Assembly: GCA_903927415.1 (NCBI GenBank)
Contig: CAIYMZ010000063.1
Location: 1 to 9,318 of the forward strand
Source of the DNA: an uncultured Alphaproteobacteria bacterium
GTDB lineage: Bacteria > Pseudomonadota > Alphaproteobacteria > Rickettsiales > UBA1997
DNA length: 9,318 bases
Direction of reading: 5' to 3'
Below are positions 7,601-9,318 of this stretch, piece after piece. The position numbers and the translations under genes are program-made. The notes beneath the pieces were generated by a model, which did not search any database, was not told where the DNA came from, and saw only the letters and a program-made list of their open reading frames with translations. Within the stretch, counting starts at the first letter, position 1, and the number at the start of each line of letters is the position of its first letter.

Positions 7601-8399
7601 ACAAGGAGATTCAAAACTTAGTGACATCGACGCTCGACATAAAAAAGCTAACGTAGCAGTAAGTCAGCTCGACGCCCAAAGAGGAAATGTTCAAGCAAAA
7701 GTTGACAGATTTGAGGCTACTCAAGCGGCAATTCCAAAAGCAGAAGCTATAAGGGATAGAGCTATTAAAGCCGCTGGAATGGACGGGACTCCATTGGAAC
7801 AAGCTCCTCGCTCAGCAACGCATCAAGCAGTCAGAGCTAGCACCGTTGCTGCTATTGGCACAGCTCAAGCTCAACAATCTGGATTAAGTGCTAGTCGTGC
7901 AGCAACAGTTGCTCAGAGAAATGATAAAGCAGCTCAGGTTAAAGCATTATCTGCGCAATCGGGAAATTTCTGGAACAGAACTCCGGAACAAAAACAAGCC
8001 CTGCAAGATAACAAGGGAACTATTGCAAATCTAAAACGCGATATAAAGCAAGACAACAAAAGCATCGCAGCAATTGATAAGCGAGTATCTGCAAGCAAAA
8101 AAGCAGAGCGTGGCTTACAAAAATCTTTAAAAGCGGTTGATAAATCTGGTGGCATTTTAGACAAGGCAGCTAGAGCCGTTGCAACCGCAGGAGTTGGAAC
8201 AAAAGAACATAAGGCCGCTCAAAAAACTATTGAGAAATATGAGGCAGCAAAAACCGCAAAAGATTTTAAAAAATTTGCAGCTAAGCGCGGTGGAGAAACA
8301 GTCGCCGAGAAAAAAGCTAAACGAGTTAGTGATAGATATGATGGCCTACGCAGCAGTAACGACTTCGAATCATTCACAAAAAAATTTGGAGATAAATAA
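1602..8399 (+). CDS. Giant TrbL/VirB6-family type IV secretion protein with long N- and C-terminal arms
   Basis: This 2265-residue protein has three parts. (1) Residues 1-29 form a lysine-rich, hydrophobic signal peptide ending LSSSC, a loose lipobox with C29 as possible lipidation site. About 1,060 residues follow with 35 more Cys, many Gly/Ser/Asn and beta-like segments, probably periplasmic or surface-exposed. (2) A polytopic core covers about 1094-1380, with hydrophobic segments near 1094-1113, 1127-1145, 1208-1227, 1230-1250, 1251-1268, 1286-1303, 1322-1339 and 1360-1380. The block LGPIFFIFTLFAQTKEMFDS, then W1277 and LKQLMGFSLQQ, is typical of VirB6/TrbL inner-membrane channel proteins. 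(3) Residues about 1395-2265 are rich in Ala, Lys and Gln, lack Cys, look helical or coiled-coil, and contain repeats. GTG is the only usable start before the signal peptide, because an in-frame TAA lies at 1593-1595. Extended VirB6 paralogues are known in Rickettsiales. No other vir gene is visible here, so its partners are unknown. Confidence 0.82.
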   Translation: MLIKNWLKQIYKKKFAATLLLFFALSSSCTDQGCIDADDFGEYETQTVEVSANASQDNCTYDASKELNDPAGQGSGVYKCFTEGNVPLTDENGVSKSSSSGCNGFSDAKFRNLCVNNCVQACLTNVGGGGASPEPNWNSTSKKITGSNSGVTIRPGSEITIRAVGSVRLGDSIDYPKIYIHPTEHTPHARNSVGGNIFFDVNNSQTLNLKFSGYWNDGSTQIGSGSTPIDSNTFNGAKRAVAYLIPHPAGYDFDFSKTDELTGTKGVPLLPDAVAWNCSYSGADKKESNCSNKPTGYKDSGYTNANDELINGVFPISSSFRTTGLTQYGGMIRWSGDGLENDNFDPVANVVCDPSSGSCSNLNGVSPEQGQILGDTSAGNVVITNSYQNAYKVSFKSLTTDTQCNVNYKIKVAKSDDTILYDFGDVAVNNSSWSTKHISLEPNQKLVILRMTTNSGGGKNCGMLTGIRFGKYHDIKIEKSGFLKFTMLRGSGASCTFKGRIINPEGSHEDKGAITADFYEYDPFSITETSNDPLGVFIVPASSSVSLAWSGKVFLRKGQVIRFSPESWNGTWLTESGLDRQCGIGTAMIIEPRPALLCRGRATELIMNPACTPDYNNTPTLLGCRLTAPECNNTSSSAYCPITECQKTITCSPGTAPLYRKSCILPGTRNDSSKCTIPNGGYTEATCESCKDLMLENGTRAAKIEKESIDQCYDLENYKGKISNISASTSQTQSQVDAFLADVTKAKGAVRLSNFSGSYGNLENFGDTGKLDSGNRVFQIKTPLIFTKAGRLKFFMLDGTDFNNRPITSSTGAKDAYGDNSGSGFKISLFGALEFSNGQWLQARLCKESSDSSLDCKGFDPAKVGSTVVSYTPKIVEITPPNDQTPAGTPPAISSGYKFNDYGTLVRTLGGTIIEDSKVVDCTLSTTGVNTQAGSFFYCHTSNYFSVADLKAKKPSERDAINATNQKLRLTFKIFDPEVGNCTIDDPNDGLKLSNPFYDSQVSGNAGQICAKSEIPGSLGCKKEFYCGNKYSNNSGKYYVGIKVKSSATGNVSSIIGGVITPVVEVMDGPKDGSKMGQAERIYKLLIADPRYKAILSMCLVLMFAFYGVGYTMGTSDLNHSEIFNRIIRIGLIYLMVGETGWYWFDKIVVKFFKNGTDYLAFMMASSFDNSPEVATAIASGDYYDKSILFNGVDRVFSMFFSQAVQKKISALLFASIFGWAYLIIIYQSFMLYVYAVANAVLLYLTAQVFMSILFTLGPIFFIFTLFAQTKEMFDSWLKQLMGFSLQQIFLLTTLAFFNMLMYEVIKMSLGYKICWDEVWTINIITRVTLLSFWTIASLPPRTNAQSEVGNIGNPEGIPSLFSILFIWVIASLMNKFITFMTDLAASMAGGLTASSLGKGMADFAKGAQAAISKKADKLWDETAGKAIQRVDQKLFDSGKLADDEREKRKKQNSADISNKSALSKAASSAISNYKKEHGAEFAAMSKEEQRAKLAEIKQTAMINKGKELKLDEKDVKRLQEEKGLKYEGTNLFGAGMQALKQGVKSGGTFRKSLSEQETSAKFSSSEAKAAMSKMNEKERAGFIDAATKGKIEVGTSRTDKAISAVGHAVMNPRETARIAAKAIESGWNTTKTAAGKAKEAVTAAPAAIGKAASEAKAATVAKAKNAVAAIKAAPAAIGKAASEAKAATVAKAQNAAAAIKAVPAAAKQAMQDAKKSAVQAKDDIKYAATHKRETALKAKEAIKEAGRSAATGAKKAASKAGASAAKGAMAAKKQLGSAAKTVDKAVSNKDYDEAAQQLEKEGLVSQMGMGTSWSRSDSEKKLIRERQKQNMAQKKADVKAISPDALAQLKAQDEYQKDVDAINPDAGIVEKTMGRAAASIKKTTESATRFKAEAKKESREGVKTNVARELGQAKAGDAAGSGARGELERLTAAREAAMADVRATSQEMKAHTQSPEFTQRQDKIRGLQDVVKAGKEKGATAEAKQKAKAASKELAGMTRQGDSKLSDIDARHKKANVAVSQLDAQRGNVQAKVDRFEATQAAIPKAEAIRDRAIKAAGMDGTPLEQAPRSATHQAVRASTVAAIGTAQAQQSGLSASRAATVAQRNDKAAQVKALSAQSGNFWNRTPEQKQALQDNKGTIANLKRDIKQDNKSIAAIDKRVSASKKAERGLQKSLKAVDKSGGILDKAARAVATAGVGTKEHKAAQKTIEKYEAAKTAKDFKKFAAKRGGETVAEKKAKRVSDRYDGLRSSNDFESFTKKFGDK
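3393..3671 (+). other. Cys-rich module in the exported arm of the VirB6-like protein
   Basis: Residues 598-690 contain eleven cysteines (598, 611, 624, 631, 640, 645, 651, 663, 675, 687, 690), far denser than the rest of the protein. With the upstream signal peptide, this suggests a small domain held by disulfides in the periplasm or outside the cell. The odd number leaves one Cys free or paired outside the module. I do not recognise a named domain. Confidence 0.55.
4881..5742 (+). other. VirB6/TrbL-like polytopic membrane core
   Basis: This stretch encodes seven or eight hydrophobic segments between residues 1094 and about 1380, including the family-typical block around GPIFF (1258-1262) and the DSWLKQL motif (W1277). 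A charged loop of about 60 residues (1147-1207) separates the first two segments from the rest, as expected for the periplasmic loop of VirB6 proteins. The segment at 1322-1339 contains an Arg and could be a re-entrant or amphipathic helix, so the exact number of crossings is uncertain. Confidence 0.75.
6534..6707 (+). repeat. Two tandem 87-bp in-frame repeats in the Ala/Lys-rich arm
   Basis: Copy 1 is 6534-6620 and copy 2 is 6621-6707, directly adjacent. Each encodes 29 residues starting APAAIGKAASEAKAATVAKA. The copies differ only at scattered bases, mostly silent, with protein changes K/Q and V/A near the end. A decayed third unit may follow, starting VPAAAKQAMQDAKKSA. Near-identity at the DNA level points to a recent duplication by slippage or unequal recombination. 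Confidence 0.9.
8238..8390 (+). repeat. Degenerate 18-residue repeat pair at the extreme C-terminus of the VirB6-like protein
   Basis: Residues 2213-2230 (8238-8291) and 2246-2263 (8337-8390) both fit YxxxxxxxDFxxFxxKxG. The residues between anchors have diverged, so this is an old protein-level repeat rather than a fresh DNA duplication. A basic 15-residue linker (GETVAEKKAKRVSDR) joins them. The second copy ends two residues before the stop. Confidence 0.7.
8388..8391 (+). promoter_or_regulatory. Shine-Dalgarno sequence for the pilin-like gene
   Basis: GGAG lies seven bases before the ATG at 8399, inside the last codons of the VirB6-like gene. The TAA stop (8397-8399) and the ATG (8399-8401) share one base, giving TAATG. 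A good ribosome site plus a stop/start overlap supports the chosen start and suggests coupled translation. It is the clearest Shine-Dalgarno sequence in the window. Confidence 0.7.
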
Positions 8400-9106
8400 T
8401 GAACAATAACTCTAAGAACGCTTTCACCATCGTCGAAACTTTAATCGCAATTTGTGTAATCACTATCGTCATCACCGGCGTTTTCTTCTCCAAAAAAATT
8501 GCAAAAGAAAACGAGATAAAATCTCTAATCATGCAAATAAAAAAATATGATGCGGCGCTAAATTCCTTCACGCAAAAATATCACGCACTTCCGGGAGACC
8601 TTCGCGATACGATAGTTTATGGTATCACCGAATCAAATACTGACGGTAATGGCGATAATGTGATTAGCGATCGTACCCAAAATATTTTTCAAGCGAATGG
8701 TGAGATCACAAATTTCTGGATGCATTTATCAAAAACAAAAATGCTCAATGAAAATTATGATGGAGCAGAAGATGAAAATGCAAAAATCGGCAGCACCTTT
8801 CCGGTCAGTAAAATTGGAGAAAAAGTTGGAATTATTATTTTCGGAGCAGAAGGAAAAACTTTTTATCAAGTTGGATTTCAATTTGCTGATGCTGATCGCC
8901 TCTACACCACGGATTATAGTTTAAAAACTGATGAGGCTTTTTTATTTGACAAAAAAATTGATGACGGAAATCCACAAAAAGGGCGAGTTGTTGCTCTTGG
9001 GGGTAAAGAGCTCAACACCCAACAAAACGATCAATGCATAAAATTTGGTGAATATAATTCAGATATTCCGATGCCAGTTTGTCAGCTACGAATTGAGGCA
9101 AAATAA
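8399..9106 (+). CDS. Type IV pilin/pseudopilin-like protein (prepilin N-terminal motif)
   Basis: This 235-residue protein begins with a short hydrophilic leader (NNNSKN), then A8 and FTIVETLIAICVITIVITGV. F9 would be residue 1 and E13 the conserved Glu5 of a mature class III-signal pilin. Cleavage would fall after Ala rather than the usual Gly, which prepilin peptidases can accept in some proteins. After the membrane helix (about 9-30) comes KYHALPGDL (60-68), the LPGD motif of a pilin subfamily common in alphaproteobacteria, then an Asp/Asn/Gly-rich loop NTDGNGDNVISD (80-91) that could bind calcium. C213 and C228 may form the C-terminal disulfide loop typical of type IV pilins. It would sit in the inner membrane with its globular domain outside, as a subunit of a pilus, pseudopilus or related fibre. 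It overlaps the preceding VirB6-like gene by one base. No peptidase, ATPase or secretin gene is in view. Confidence 0.8.
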   Translation: MNNNSKNAFTIVETLIAICVITIVITGVFFSKKIAKENEIKSLIMQIKKYDAALNSFTQKYHALPGDLRDTIVYGITESNTDGNGDNVISDRTQNIFQANGEITNFWMHLSKTKMLNENYDGAEDENAKIGSTFPVSKIGEKVGIIIFGAEGKTFYQVGFQFADADRLYTTDYSLKTDEAFLFDKKIDDGNPQKGRVVALGGKELNTQQNDQCIKFGEYNSDIPMPVCQLRIEAK

Positions 9107-9112
9107 ATACAA

Positions 9113-9318
9113 ATGCATAAAAAAAATCATCTCACTCTACAAGAACATCTTGCTGAATTTCGTCAAAGAATAATTTTTTCATTAATTTTTTTTATAATTA
9201 TTTTTTCTACCTGTTATTTTTTTTCAGAAAAAATTTATGAATTTTTACTTCAGCCATTTGTTGATATTTCTAAAAATCATCAAAATCGTAAATTGATCTA
9301 CACCGGCCCCAGCGAAGC
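9113..9318 (+). CDS. tatC: Sec-independent protein translocase TatC (5' part, truncated by window end)
   Basis: TatC is the inner-membrane receptor that recognises twin-arginine signal peptides and starts export of folded proteins. The first 68 residues are visible. HLAEFRQR (12-19) is the N-terminal cytoplasmic motif; H12, E15 and R17 fall at the same positions as in E. coli TatC, where E15 and R17 contribute to signal-peptide recognition. The first membrane helix follows (about 20-38), then a periplasmic segment ending LIYTGPSEA, the family motif before the second helix. The ATG lies six bases after the pilin-like gene and is preceded only by a weak, distant purine stretch (GAGG at 9095-9098), so readthrough or coupling from upstream is likely. 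The reading frame is open to the end of the window; most of the protein lies beyond it. Confidence 0.95.
   Translation, partial: MHKKNHLTLQEHLAEFRQRIIFSLIFFIIIFSTCYFFSEKIYEFLLQPFVDISKNHQNRKLIYTGPSE

Noticed and set aside
1602..8399. Two or three genes fused by sequencing error
   Set aside because: The frame is continuous and uniformly coding, and the order signal peptide - exported arm - VirB6 core - helical arm is the known layout of extended Rickettsiales VirB6 proteins.

Overview
The window is AT-rich and gene-dense, with every gene on the + strand. It looks like chromosome from an alphaproteobacterium of the Rickettsiales/Holosporales type. This placement is an inference from the gene set: an ELM1-family (DUF1022) protein beside coaD, a greatly enlarged TrbL/VirB6-family protein with an N-terminal signal sequence (a form typical of Rickettsiales type IV secretion systems), an 'LPGD'-type pilin-like protein, and TatC. 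No RNA genes, insertion sequences, CRISPR arrays or prophage genes are visible.

Layout: (1) Bases 1-28 may be the tail of an upstream gene. (2) coaD (35-526, phosphopantetheine adenylyltransferase) is followed after 4 bases by an ELM1-family gene (531-1514). These two look like a housekeeping pair. (3) After an 87-base gap comes a single 6.8-kb gene (1602-8399) encoding 2265 residues. It has a lipoprotein-like signal peptide, about 1,060 residues of Cys-containing, apparently beta-rich exported sequence, a polytopic VirB6/TrbL membrane core at about residues 1094-1380, and about 870 residues of Ala/Lys/Gln-rich, Cys-free, probably helical sequence with internal repeats. (4) Its stop codon overlaps by one base the start of a type IV pilin/pseudopilin-like gene (8399-9106), behind a good Shine-Dalgarno sequence. 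(5) Six bases later tatC begins (9113) and runs off the window end.

How they may work together: the large protein probably forms or decorates the inner-membrane part of a type IV secretion channel, with one large soluble domain on each side of the membrane. The overlapping pilin-like gene is the notable context, because it suggests the two proteins are made together and may act in one envelope machine. No other vir/trb genes (VirB3, B4, B8-B11, D4) are in view, so the membership and function of that machine cannot be read from this window. TatC is a general exporter of folded proteins and may be a neighbour only by operon position. The strongest leads are the tripartite architecture, the repeats in the C-terminal arm, and the coupling of a VirB6-like gene to a pseudopilin-like gene.
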